This document shows, in pieces, positions 47,497 through 60,000 of a stretch of DNA of 64,000 bases; the stretch's first letter is position 1; every line of letters begins with the position of its first letter. Under the pieces are notes generated by a model. The model worked only from the letters and a program-made list of their open reading frames with translations, had not been told where the DNA came from and did not search any database. The stretch lies in assembly GCA_016800925.1 (NCBI GenBank), contig JABCPU010000055.1, forward strand, positions 1 through 64,000, in the 5' to 3' direction. This stretch comes from Suillus spraguei. Its lineage: Eukaryota; Basidiomycota; Agaricomycetes; Boletales; Suillaceae. The position numbers were made by a program, and so were the translations under genes.

Positions 47497-47590
47497 AGGG
47501 TACTGTTTTGGTCCAAAGAGGACAATTCTGAACCATAAATAAACGCAAACTCAACATTTTTAGCTAGACGTTCTCATTCCAAGGACAATA
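47497..47590 (+). repeat. Right flank of cassette copy 2 (B')
   Basis: Direct repeat of 46444-46540, ending near CATTCCAAGGACAATAAAC. It abuts the 3' end of the M28 peptidase gene. Confidence 0.7.
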
Positions 47591-47665
47591 AACAAGAAAT
47601 CAATGAATTTTTATGGGGGTTATAACGATGATATCTAATCATCGTCTTATATTCCGCAACCCAAC

Positions 47666-50600
47666 CTATACGACCACCTCTCCGCTCACGCACCCCATCA
47701 ACAGCGCATCTATACTACCACCTGTTCTCTCATCTAGCCATGCATCAAACTCCTTAAACAGTCGCATCGCTTGACTTCCATCCGCCTCAGCCTTTTTTGC
47801 GGGCCACATGCGTTTCTCCTGAATCCCAATAAAGTTCACCCTCAACCCGTCTACAGACGATCTAGGATGCGCATTCGGAGGCGGCGGCCACTTGATTGTC
47901 ATATCCACCGTCCAGACGTCAGTCCCGTAGAATGACGCTTCTTTGATGTGGTGTCGTGCAAACTCCTCCGGTGGACTGTTATCTAGCGTCCACTCTAGTA
48001 CATGCGCATCGAATGCAATCACTGTAACAGGAGTCAGGTCTACGCGACACTAAGGTGACCCAGCATGTATAGAAAAACTCACCAGTCCACATTATCCCCG
48101 GGTGATCAATCTTCAAGGTCATGGTCCTCGTTCCCTTACTCACATCAAGGGTATCATTGACGGCTGAAACCGTGAACTGTTCTTCTGGCGGCCAAGGTGC
48201 ATCATACGTCGGGTCTAGCGGAAGGTCAATCTTGTACGGTGAGAGGAACTGCATGACGTTTCAAATACACCACGAAGACGCCGGATTCGACCGCAAATCG
48301 ATAAACCATACGTCAGCGTCCTGTAGATATCGACTAAATGTTTTCAAGTCTCACCGCTGAAAATGGATACAACGTATCCCAATCACCGTTCCAGTCGTCC
48401 ATAACAACAGCCTTGGGGGGCACCCCGTTGGCGCCGAAGTGTGCCGTGATATCATGGACTAAGTCATCAAAGCCAGGCGCGCCATCTGCCGCCGCAATAT
48501 GAAGGTGCTGCTCTCGCGTGTTCAACTAGACCGTGCGCGCTCAGTTTCCTTTACAAACAGCATGGGAATTAGCACTTACGTCCTCCTTATGAAGCACAAA
48601 CAGCCTCTTTTGATGATTTTTATCAAACACCTCCTTTCTGGCAAACACTGCCATCACTACGCCCACTACAAGGAGCGAAATTATGACTGCTTTACGCAGA
48701 ACAGGTAGACCAAATCGGTGAACGAAAGGCGTAGTGAAATTGAGCATGTAAGAACCAACGAGCGCCACAATAGAAGCGATGATGTATTCTGCTGGAGCCT
48801 CAGAGCCAATACGCCCAGTCTATGAGAGGTTAGTATAAGGAGAGACCCATGGAAAGATAAATCACTCACTAGCGGTACGAACACGATCAAAGTCGCAGAC
48901 ATCAGTTGAGTCCCCGTCAAGAGTGGGATAGTCTGGCCTAGAGCATATTCCACAGGCTCACCAAGCCGCCTTTGGCTTCCACTTTGCTGTGCACAACCTC
49001 CACGCGTTTCGCATCTCCATCTGGTATCTTTTCTGCTGCATTAATCATTTTTATCCCAGCATCATTTACGGCGGGGGCGCTCAAGTAGTAAGTCACGCGA
49101 TCAACAAGTAGTGCCCCAAACGACGAGACCGCACTAAGGAAGAACACTGCACTTGATCCAATACCAGCAAACTGGCCCGCTGCAGCCAGGAACGCACAAG
49201 CAAGGAGTTGTGCATGCAGGAGGGCCTTTTCAGGGACTGGGGCCAAAGGCAGTTGAGTTAGGAGTGCCCCTGCGTGGATAAGTTTATGAGTCACGATGTC
49301 AGGAAGGTATCGGAATGAAATAGGCATAATTCCAGTGAAATACGAAATGACATTGGAGTCCATTCGAGGATAGGCTGGTGTGAAAAACCATAACACACAC
49401 TGAAGTGAAATCACGCACCACACATCGCCGCGGGGCCATACAATATCAACGGCTCAAACTCGCCCTTGAACCAGCTCATCCCCCGGCCTAACACCCGCTC
49501 CATCATGAACGCAACGGCATTCGCTCCAACAAGAGCTCCCAGCCCCGCCAATATCACAGAAAATAATGCCTTCGCCATTGTTGCACCTCTTGCACTGGCC
49601 CGCCAGCACTTCTGACAAGCACACAACTGGCAATGAAAAGTAGCGAGTACAGCACCTTGGCTGTGCGGAACGAGTAGATGAAGAATACCCCCAGGAACGT
49701 AAAGAAGACGGTGCGAGGGCGGCCGTAGCCTGAAGCAAGCGCTGATAGTGGCGAGGCGGGTGAAGTGAGGTGGTCGATGAGCGCGAATGTGTTCTCAGCC
49801 ATGTGCTGGAGAAAGGGAGACGGGAATCAATTTCAGAATTAGATCTAGGTGTGTATAACAGACCTGCGCAACGCCTGCCTCGATGTTTTCTACTAGATCC
49901 TGTACCATGTTAGTATATCCTGATATTTTAGTTTGCTAAGCTGCATACCCCGCGCATGTGGTACAAGTAACTGTTGCCTACAACTGCCATCTATGTATTA
50001 CTGTTAGCTTTGAAAGCTTACCGGTGAAAAAAAGAAGTAATAGAGAACGGTAGGAAGAAGGGTTTAACGCACGTCAAGCCCGGTGACGTTCAAGTAGTAC
50101 TCAAACTGTCGAAAATCAGTGCTTACAACGGGCGGCATGCATTTTAGTGCAAGAAAATAAGGGAAGACAAAGAGACACACTCAGAGAGTAGGACACCCGA
50201 GCTGAAGATCTCGTTTGCAAAGATAGTTCCGTATGGTCTGTGTACATTCATTTGCATTAACACTGAGGCCGAAAGAAAGTAAGTAACAAAACTGACCGAG
50301 GAACATGAGAGTACGCCTGTATCATCTCATGAGACGTTGCCTGGAACAGAAGTTCAGGGCCTGCAGTGCCAGCAGCTACAGACCCATGTTAGCTGTACAA
50401 ACCTATGTCTTATATGTGAATAGCTGACCTTCCAAATTGATGACAGCACGGACACTTGAAGAATAGTATGAGATAGAATGCAACAGGAAAAATAATTATG
50501 GGACACACGTAGATGCAATAGGATGCTGGGTCGAGAAAAGGTGAGAGCCGTCCTGGAGAGACTCCTCCGCATTATTGAACACTACGGCTGCATTAGCATA

Positions 50601-51447
50601 GATTCTACTAGTATGCCATCAGAAATGAACGAAAACTCACAAAATATAACAGCATGCTTTGGCTCCCACCCAGGGGTGTTCACGAATACCCGCACGCACT
50701 CAATCATCACGCCAACCGAGAGTGCATCATCTGCAGCACCTGGACTAGGAAGGGTACTATCGAGATGCGAGTTGATAAGTACTGCGTCAACTTTTCCTTG
50801 GTCCGTGCCGTCACTCAGGCGTATGATGATGTTACTCAAGTTGACATAACGCTTGTAGAGTCGCGCAGCCATCATGTCAAAGCTATCGAGCACATCACAA
50901 AGTTGTATAAGACACAGAAGACTTTGGAAGTGATGAACTAAATGACGTACCGATGACTACCACTGCCCTCTTGCCTCCATACCTCGCACTGGAGCTTGCG
51001 GCCAGGTTGAGCGGCCACGACACGCTCACACTCCTCTTTAAGCTGGTAAGCCTTCTCTGTCATCCAAGCATCTGCAAGTGCGTGTTCGCGGGTGCCTGGC
51101 GTGCGGTATCCGATATCCTCTGAGAGGTACTTGGCATATTGAAGAATTGTTGCTTCAGAGAGCTGAGGCCGAGAAGTTATAGAATCATATCTGGTGGTTG
51201 GGTTAAACGGACAGGCAACATTGATTAGTTAGTATTGACTTGAGTAGAGACACGAAGGAGCAACGCACTGGTCTACGATGGGCGTAGGTAATGCTGCAAG
51301 ATGATAATAAGTGCAGTGTTCAATGTGGGATTGATAACAAGAACACGAACAATATTGATGTTTCAATGCAAGCCATGGAAACCCAATGAGTAGCGGTGCT
51401 AGCGCGAGCAGAGACCGCACTGGCCCCCATTGTCGCGTCCTAACCAT
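47666..51447 (-). CDS. M28 membrane metallopeptidase (ERMP1/PFF1-like)
   Basis: Zinc aminopeptidase-type domain in an ER or vacuolar multi-spanning protein. The start MVRTRQWGPVRSLLALAPLL is a hydrophobic helix (signal anchor). Then LSEDIGYRTPGTREHALADA, AVLINSHLDSTLPSPGAADD (metal-binding His and Asp), MIECVRVF, and after an intron FNNAEESLQDGSHLFSTQHP (catalytic and metal Glu pair). Later NLEAAGTAGPELLFQATS, SDTDFRQFEYYLNVTGLDMA and YLYHMRGD (metal His region) follow. The second half has about nine hydrophobic helices between 49800 and 48600 (for example TVFFTFLGVFFIYSF, LFSVILAGLGALVGAN). A lumenal C-terminal domain, with PPEEQFTVSAVNDT and GTDVWTVDMTIKWP, ends LLMGCVSGEVVV before TAG at 47666. 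Many short introns are present. The yeast relative Pff1 is vacuolar; which compartment applies here is not visible. Confidence 0.88.
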
Positions 51448-51660
51448 GGTAATCCTGGATCCAGGCCAAGTTAACTTGATTGACCTCACTGTTTAGGCGG
51501 TTAGGTGCAAAGCAAAAGCTGCTTGACGGACAGAAATTATAGTTAGTATATATGTATCACTGCAGTGACATGCGTCGTGACTCAAACAACTTGGAAACCT
51601 TTTCAACAGACGTGAACAGCGCAAACTGCAGTGTGGGTAGTTATAATAGAGTAATGAAAT

Positions 51661-51685
51661 CACGTGACCTTTTTTGATTGGCTGA
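51661..51685 (-). promoter_or_regulatory. CACGTG plus inverted CCAAT upstream of the M28 peptidase
   Basis: CACGTG at 51661-51666 and ATTGG (CCAAT on the coding strand) at about 51677 lie some 220 bases upstream of the start at 51447. This spacing fits a bHLH/HAP-type promoter. No direct test is possible from sequence. Confidence 0.35.
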
Positions 51686-52061
51686 GACGGCTGGCGGTAC
51701 AGTCATGCTGAGAAAAAAATTGGGCTCCGATCACACGAAGAGCCTAGACACGTTACTGACACCTGTCCTTCACAACTTCATCCGGAATGAATTTAATCAA
51801 CGGGTAATTCACCTCCGTAGGTCAAGTGTTAGCGATGATAATAATTTCTTCCTGCTTTCATCAGTGACCATGGTGCGTTGCATGCTAGTATTAATGGTAC
51901 GCAGTGCTCAGATTCCTACTAGAACAAACATTTGTTATCCAAATACTCCGCCCATGACATGCATGACGTGTGATTCTCGTTTCGACTTCATGCACATACT
52001 TCATAGCAAGGATAACTATTCGCCGAACCAGTGCGAAATTAATCACCAACTTTGTGATGGT

Positions 52062-53186
52062 TAGGGCTGTTCACCGTACCATATACGATGTGCCACCGTA
52101 TGAAGTTAAAATCCAACCGTCTATTAAGGTTGAGAAAAAAATAGCTGACGGTACGGTATGGGGTACTTTATGGCCGTATACGGTAGCATACGGTATATAT
52201 GGAACATCAAATGATGCCTTTGAGTGCAGCAAGCTGACAGAAACACCAGTCTCACTGCATTTTTTTCGTGCCAATCTCGCTGATGGTCAAAGCAGTAACA
52301 CAAACTGAGCCCTGCCACATCTTTGCACCACTTAGCAATGGTGTGGGCGATGGCCGATTGGCCCTTGCCTCCAGGGCCATATAAACACAGCACGCATGGA
52401 TCATTGTCTCCAGTGCTGTTGACCCAGTCCGTGATCTCGGAAAGGATTTCCGGGCGCATCCCTTGAAGGCATTCTTTTCTATCTAGTCCCGCGCCCTCTG
52501 CATAAGTCGTACTGCTCAGGTCCGATATTTCTTCTAAAAAGGTGTGAATATATGCCAAGTCACAAGGACGTCCGAACTCTTACTGATATGATGGATGCAT
52601 ATGGCTAGGTCTCGAGTAACCTGGTCCCGAAATTTTTGCATGAGCCTATTGAACACATCATTGAACTTTCGAATTGTATCTGTTGCTTCAGAGAAGATGT
52701 TCTTTCCAAGTCTAATTCCTGTGGCAATAGTAGAAGCTTGAGACAGTAGAGAATGCAATAGCTTGTTGTGTAAGACTCGCAAAAGCCCTTTGTCTCCGAA
52801 TAATTTTTGATAAAATATTTAGAGTCTGCTGAGAAATCTTTGCAAGGATAGTGCGCATCAATGAAAATTTTGAAATATTGTCTTGTGTGATGAAGTCAGG
52901 TTATTGTGGATTTCGTCTATGCCCGAAGAGCCAGGTGATGCAATGGGAGGATTCGATAATTAAGTATATGATCCGGAACAGGTCCTGATTTGCAAATTGT
53001 AGTAGAAGACATACCGAGGTCCAGAACGAACCTGTGCTTACACCCCGTATACGGCCGTACAGATACGGCAGCATACGAGACCTTGATACCCGTAACCGTC
53101 AACTCAAGGTCTAAATAGTCAACGGTACGGATACCATGACCGTATTACGGCCCCATAAAGTCCCGTTGTACGGCGTACGGTCCCTA
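52062..53186. mobile_element. TACGG-rich transposon-like element carrying NACHT sequence
   Basis: The left end is TAGGGCTGTTCACCGTAC. The right end, read inward on the minus strand, is TAGGGACCGTACGCCGTAC. Subterminal regions of about 150 bases on both sides are full of TACGG/CCGTA motifs and share longer inverted similarity (GGTACTTTATGGCCGTATACGG against GGACTTTATGGGGCCGTAAT). TAGGG ends with many short subterminal motifs are typical of hAT elements (inference). The eight flanking bases do not match well. Between the ends there is no transposase, but there is a piece of a NACHT gene on the minus strand. Confidence 0.6.
52210..52782 (-). pseudogene. NACHT NTPase fragment (STAND/NLR-like)
   Basis: Minus-strand exons encode a helical N-terminal linker (FNRLMQKFRDQVTRDLAI) and, after an intron, YAEGAGLDRKECLQGMRPEI, LSEITDWVNSTGD, the P-loop VLCLYGPGGKGQSAIAHTIA and SLCYCFDHQRDWHEKN. 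The family normally has GPAGKGKS; here the Walker A Lys is Gln, so ATP binding would be lost. The sequence ends shortly after the P-loop, without Walker B or any repeat domain. It is a captured gene fragment, not a whole sensor. Confidence 0.75.
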
Positions 53187-53854
53187 GTATCGATTTCAAA
53201 GAAGGTAACACTGTAACATACAGCACGGTGTCACCTGACCACATACTGTCACGTGACTGTTTGCTAGTAGTGTCTGAGTCAATTACTGCTGCCATCCATC
53301 CCACAGCTAACCGCTTCTAGCTACATATCGCATCTTATAGGCCTTTTAATCATACAATGATCAAGTGTCTATTTCATTTCATATGCGGTATGGAGTCTTT
53401 CAGTGCGCCGGAAAAGCAGTTCCCAAACCGCCAAGTTGTGTAGTCTAGTTCATAATGTTCATTACGCTGGCCCTATGCTGTCTTGTGGCATGGCGTTAAT
53501 TTTTCACTCGTTTTAGATTGCGACTGTTAAATGGTGCGTCACTTGTCGTCATGTTTTCAACCCGTCTTTATTTTGATCTAGACCAACTAACCTCTACTGA
53601 CCTGTACAAAAACCAGGACATATCTGGCTTCACAATGTGCATCTTTCGTCTTCTTGCGCATCACATCCTAAGTGGTCTGTGGCTCCAGCAATCCGAAGGC
53701 CCCGCCCGCCCGTCGACTTCTAACCCCACCAGCTTCGGAGCTCAACCTAATCGCGGAATCACAAGTCTGTACATTATTTGTTTATTCAGTTACCTTCGAG
53801 TTGACCTCCACGTCTGATGTCAGGGTTCAGCATCATAGTTTATCTCATCCTGTT
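53187..53854. other. Laccase 5' region
   Basis: About 670 bases upstream of the laccase. No TATA box is obvious. The block 53222-53258 contains GTCACGTGAC, an E-box-like palindrome. A frame at 53518-53817 is probably chance. Confidence 0.4.
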
Positions 53855-56043
53855 ATGTTTCCAAACACTATCCTTGCCGGCGGCCTTCTTGCCCTGTCAC
53901 ATGCGGTGTCGGTAGTATCTTCAAAATTCGACTATGATGTCTCGTCGTCTGGTCCACCCCCTTTCGAACTCGCCGTCGTTAATAAAGTAATCGCGCCTGA
54001 TGGCTTTGCACGATCGTAAGTTAACATTTACATGTTCCCCCGCGAGTCTTCATCTTTATCTTGTACAGGGCAACACTCGCAGGAGGTACTTTTCCTGGCC
54101 CTCTCATCAAGGCGCAGAAGGTTCGCGCGAGTGTTTAATTAACGTCCGACGCTGATTTTTTGAAGAATGACACCTTTAGCATCAATGTCGTGAACAGGTT
54201 ACACGACAAAAATATGCCTTTGGCGACGAGCGTTGTACGTGTTTTACTCTTTCTCTCACCTCAAGTTCCCTGATACTCTTCAAAGCATTGGCATGGTATC
54301 CAACAAAAGAAAACAAACTGGGCAGATGGCGCATCGTTCATTACCCAGTGTCCAATCCCTCAAAATCGCTCCTTCCTCCACAAATTTAGCGCCCACGACC
54401 AGACTGGAACTTTTTGGTTCGTACTCCAATTTTCTGAGAAGCAATGCTAGAGTACGTCTTACATAGGTATCACTCGCATTTTTCCACCCAGTATTGTGAG
54501 TATCCATAACTACCTATACGGCCTATGCTACACAGTTTTACGTCCAGGTGACGGTCTTAGAGGACCGCTTGTCATATATGACCCAGAGGATCCCCATCAA
54601 GGCTTGTATGACATAGATGATGGTTTGTAGCTTTGCTTCCATGTTTAGACGCAGCATTGACCAAACTTTGGCATAGAGAGCACAATAATTACGCTTTCCG
54701 ACTGGTAAGAACTACAACTACCTTGTCAGCCTTTTGCATTCCAAATCTCACACGCTCCTTCAGGTACCACGATCCTACGCCCAAGTTAAACAAAATTTTC
54801 GGCCCCGTCACCTCCAACTCCACTCTCATAAATGGTCTGGGGCGCTACCGCGGCGGACCCAAATCACCTCTTTCCGTCATCAATGTCGAGTGGGGCAAGC
54901 GTTACCGGTTCCGCATCATCGGTCTTTCTTGCGACCCATCATATAATTTCACTATCGACGGCCATACCATGACGATTATTGAAGCAGACGGCATAGAGAC
55001 CATGCCTGAGACTGTGGATTCGCTTCCAGTGCTTGCCGGTCAACGCTACTCTGTTGTCGTGGTCGCAAACCAGCTTGTGGATAATTATTGGATTCGCGCA
55101 CCAACCAACCAACCAAACCAAACGTTTGAAGGTGGCTTGAATCAAGCCATCCTCAGGTACAATGGTGCGCCTGATGAAGATCCTACGAGCACTCCTGGAC
55201 CCTACATCTTGCCATTCAACGAAGGGAGGCTTGCACCGTTACTCAGCATGCCTGTCCCCGGTTTCCCTGAGATTGGCAAAGCAGACGTCAACATCAACTT
55301 ACTTGCCACCACTGTGAATGGCGTCTTCAGGGTCAACAATGTTTCGTACCACAACCCTCCAACGCCGGTTCTGTTGCAAATGCTCAGTGGGGCGCAGCAT
55401 CCCTCAGATTTGCTACCGAGTGGAAGCGTATACGAGCTTCCCGCGAATAAAGTAGTGGAGATTGCCTTTCCCAACACAGGTTTAGCTCTAGGAGGTCCAG
55501 TAAGTGCGCTTTAGTGTTTCTCACTCATGTTACTTAGCATGATTATAGCATCCTATCCACCTTCATGGAGTGCGTTGTTCCGTCGTTTCTGTGTGATTCC
55601 ACGTTCTAATGCACTTGACAGCATACATTCGCCGTTGTTAGAACCTCGGGAAGCAATACAACAAACTTCGTCAACCCAATCAGGAGAGACACCGTAACTA
55701 TGGGATCAACAGGAGACAACGTTACAATACGTTTTGTTACAGACAATTCCGGACCGTGGTTTCTCCATTGGTGAGCATGTATTCTTGTTACATTCCATGA
55801 ACGCCTCTCATGACGTGTTTGCCAGCCACATCGACTTCCATTTGAACCAGTACGTATGCACAGGTACTATTTGAGCGACGAACTGATTCCTATGTAGTGG
55901 CTTTGCGGTGGTTATGGCCGAAGCTCGGGACAAAATTGCCGCCGTCAAGGCGAGCATTCCAGGTATGGGTGCCGCGCCAGTTATCCCAAACACGCTAACC
56001 AAACTTTCTAGAATCTTGGGCCTCCTTGTGTCCTTCAAATTAG
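53855..56043 (+). CDS. Laccase (multicopper oxidase)
   Basis: Extracellular oxidase of phenols using O2, typical of wood- and litter-decaying fungi. The start [20 protein letters not shown] is a signal peptide. Domain 1: [46 protein letters not shown], and after an intron [18 protein letters not shown]. Domain 2 exon 54760-55500: [38 protein letters not shown] and [11 protein letters not shown]. Domain 3: [38 protein letters not shown]. All four copper motifs (HWHG, HSH, HPIHLHG, HCHIDFH) are intact. The residue ten after the type-1 Cys is Phe, as in high-redox-potential laccases. The protein ends [13 protein letters not shown] 56041-56043, about 520 residues. About ten GT..AG introns keep frame. 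Confidence 0.93.
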
Positions 56044-57033
56044 CCATCTAGTCAAGCACGCCTGGGTTTCTTCAACACGACAACATCACGCCCGGGCTCC
56101 TCCAATGCGATCACACATGATTTACAATAATTTCGACTACTTCTGCATGCTATACCCCTTTTCTAGTTTTCAAAAATTATTGTTGTATTCAGGCATCTAT
56201 CCTTCATATGATAATGATTTATTGTCGAGCGTTTTATCTGTTTACCCTAATGGCTTTGCGATCGTCATGGGCGTTGAGAGTCTATTGAAACTCGGAAGCA
56301 CTTGAGGGTATTATCGCGTGTGGTTATATTGTCGACTTATAACGATTGCTTGCTAGCCTGGTTGTGAAACGCTAATTAAACCTTCGCCCTACGTGCAATT
56401 CCTTGGTGTGAACAGGCGGCTAATATTACGTGTCTACTTCTTCCTAATTGGGTTTAAAGGTATTTAGTCCGCAAGACTAACTTGAAGGGAATGGATGTGT
56501 GTGCATATCATTTAGAACAATCACTGCATTTTCAATTTGCGGCGATTTCCCTGAGGCAATCATATCATGATGGCCTTCGATTCACAGGCGCAGCAACACT
56601 GGGAGATGGCGCGATAACACTTGCATACTATGCGCTAAGTATCCTTGTGCACCATTTTCACCATTTTCAAGTCTTTGCAGTCGTGACTGTGGAATTGGGT
56701 AACTTTTCAACGTTTCGTACTACGTAACATTTACTTATGTTGCGATCCCGTCGAAACGCCACTATTATAAATTACTATACCACGCCTGATGTGCATAGGC
56801 ATACCTTCAAGTCGTAAGAGCGGTTTACTTTTTCAAGGACATAAATAAATGCGAATATTTTATTTCACCGTCTACGCTCCTATATCAGTTGAGTACGTCC
56901 AAGAGAACTGTCGTGTAAGGCAATTATTTTCATCACGTGATTTAAATCTGCGCGTCGGAATTGAAGTCTTGACCATGCAGATATTAATCTTCGCTTAACA
57001 AGGAACTACTACCACATTTCACCTGCACCTTCG
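56044..57033. other. Intergenic between laccase and coiled-coil gene
   Basis: Nearly 1 kb. The only recognisable feature is ATCACGTGAT at about 56932-56941, an E-box palindrome 95 bases upstream of the next start codon. Other frames are short. Confidence 0.45.
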
Positions 57034-60000
57034 ATGGAACCTCACCAAGGACACAGAATGACCCTATTCTCTAAACCACGCCATAATCAACCTGATAACA
57101 GTAGCAGTCAAAAGCCTTTGTTCATGACTCCACAACCTGGACACACTGAAAAAAAGTCGGCAGTCTCAGTATTCGGCAACAACTCGCAACGAACGTTTGC
57201 ATCCACACGGAGTTCTAATCTTGTAGAGAATGCAGTATCCAGGGATTTGGGTGAATCTAGCCTTCATTTGCCCAGGTTCAAGTTCAACACGACAACTTCC
57301 CGCCCGGAGTCGCACTGCCCAAGTTCTCAGCAGTCCTCTTCCTTCTATGACACAAATAGTGGATTTTCAGCAAGGGTATGTCGCATATATTCTTAAGTTG
57401 GTTCTGAAAATATGTTATACCATTGTAGCGTCATAATGCGGAGATAAAGAAAGATGACCACGGTGATTATATGCGCCTGAAATGTTATCATTTGATGTCA
57501 TTTTTCCAGATATCGATGGACACAAGCAATTTAAGATGCTCGGAAAGCAACCTTCTCAACATTTTCATGCAGAATATCAACATCCCCCCTTAAATACGAC
57601 CACGGAAGAGATCGATCCTCAATCAAGTTTAGGTGTCCTTGAGAGTGATATGACCGAAGAGGACATCATCATCACAAAAATGGCTAGCAATCATCGTCAA
57701 ACGAGGGTCGAGCTAGCGAAATTGGTAAGCCGACTCTCAGTTTTCTATGGTACAATGTTCATCAACACCATTATAGCGGAAACATAACGCCGAGCTAGAA
57801 TCCCAGCTTAGTACTAAGACTAAGCTCGTCGCAGATCTCTCGCGACAGAACACAGAGTTGTCTTGTCAGGTCTCGGACGCCTCCCATCAGAACTCAGAAC
57901 TATCTCGACGAATCACTCAACTTAAGTTGACGACCAAGGAAGCGATTGACAGGGCTAACAGGAGGTTTCTAAATATTTTTGTATTCGTTTCCCATTCGCT
58001 GATTCTGTGCAGTTGTGTTGAACTCAGAGATTCTTATGAGGCGCTCCGAATCCAATTTCAGGCGTCATCTACCTTGGTGAACGATGCCCGAAAAACAATG
58101 GAAAGCCTTGAGGAGCTTCGGGACGCCGCTCGTACCGGCCTCCAAGGTCAGCTCATTATCCGAATTATCATCTTGCTTCTGCTAGGTTGTGACTTTGAAT
58201 GATTAAAGTGTTCCTGGACGATACTGGGCATTTGCCCAATGTGGGTCAGACAAGGGCAGTTGTAAATGAGCTACAGGGTGAGCTTACTCGGAGTGAGTCA
58301 CACCTTCCTATGGGAAATCAGTACGGCACATTATGTGTGCAGCTCAACAGGTGGCCGATCTCCTGCGTGAAAAATTACAAAATATGGGTTCCGAGCTAAT
58401 AGATACTCGGGCGCGCGTCGCGGAACTGGAGGAACATTTTGGGAATGACAGAAAGTTGATTGCCTCGACAACATCGGATCTTGAGCGAACCTGTAAGTTT
58501 GGTCATTGTCGTCATGACGGATAGCGATTCTCATGAGCATCCAGCCGAGCGTATTGTAGATATGGCCGAGTACCTGAAGCTCCAGAAGCACGAAACAATT
58601 GACACCCTCAGCAAACTTATGCAAGCAGAGGATCGGCTAGCTCACAGTCAGTCACGGTAATGAATACATCTAGTCAACATATGATGTTTGCCTAACTCTG
58701 TGTGCAACAGCTTGCAAGAACGTGACGCAATGGTGGATTCCATGCGACAAGAGATGGAATCTATGAGACAGGAGTATGATCTTGCGTTTTGGCAATTCAT
58801 CTGCTGGTAACCCAACATTCTTAGAATTTCCGAGTTTGAAGAGGCTATGAATGATGGTAAAGCGCAAATTCGGATCCTGCAAAATACCGTAACGTTTCAG
58901 GAACAACGCACAAAGGACCTAGAGGGGAGGTGGGTCTTGCCAAAATTTACCGATAGCACCTACTGAATCTTGACACTCAGGCTACAGAAGGCCGAGGCGG
59001 AATTGGCACAGGCTCACAATGGATCGCAAGACCTTGAATCGCGCTTGGAACTCTCAAAAGATCTTGAGAAAACTCTAGTTCAGCAGAATACGCGCCTCAC
59101 CTCCGAAGGCGAATCTATTAAGGAGCGACTCCAGATTGCTGAAGCGGGGTTGGCAGATGTCCGGAACCTAGAAAGGGAGGTATCAGCACAGAGTGCGAGG
59201 CTCATGTCGGAGCGCGATACACTCCTTGACAGACTCAGAACTGCACACACGCAGTTAGCAGATGCGAAGCGAGAGGAGGACAGCTACCGCGAAAGGTAGC
59301 TCAAGCATCCATCTCACAATGAAATACTTGACCATTGCAATCAGATTCGCAGAAACGCGAATGTCGCTGAAGGTCAGCTTCGTGTCATCCGGTCTTTTTA
59401 TATTTTACCTTGTCCCAGGTTCTTCAGGAACGTTTCGACGACCAGTCCGTTACTCTCAGGCTCACCAAGGAAAGCGTTGGTGAAGCTCAGGTAATCCCGC
59501 GCTTTCTTCGCCCTGAGATGAGCTCACATGTCTACAGGATCGTCTGCAATCCACGAACAACACAATTTTGGTAGCGTGTACTCCGGTATCATGTCCACCA
59601 GCGTATTCATTGTGTGACATAGGCTCTGAACGAAAATCTAGCGGAATCTGTCAATCGTGCCAGTGTTGTGGAGGAGCGCGAACGCTCGCTGCAGCGTAGG
59701 CTCGACGAAGCCATCGTTGCCGCGGCTGCTGAACGGGACTTGGTTGACAGCCTTCGGAAGGAACTTTTAGACTGCCAGATAGACCTTTCCCGACAGCAGG
59801 GCATTCAGCAAGCCACAGAGCAGATTGCAGAAAAACGAGCTCGTGATGCTGAGCGACGAATCGAAGAGTTAAACTCTAAAGCAGACTTCCAGCGCGGCGA
59901 GCTGGGTGAGAAGCAACAAGTCATATCCGAACTGACCCAGCGCCTGGCTATTGCCGAAACCCCTTCTGATCTGCACGAACAAGAGCTCCTTGTTCTGAAA

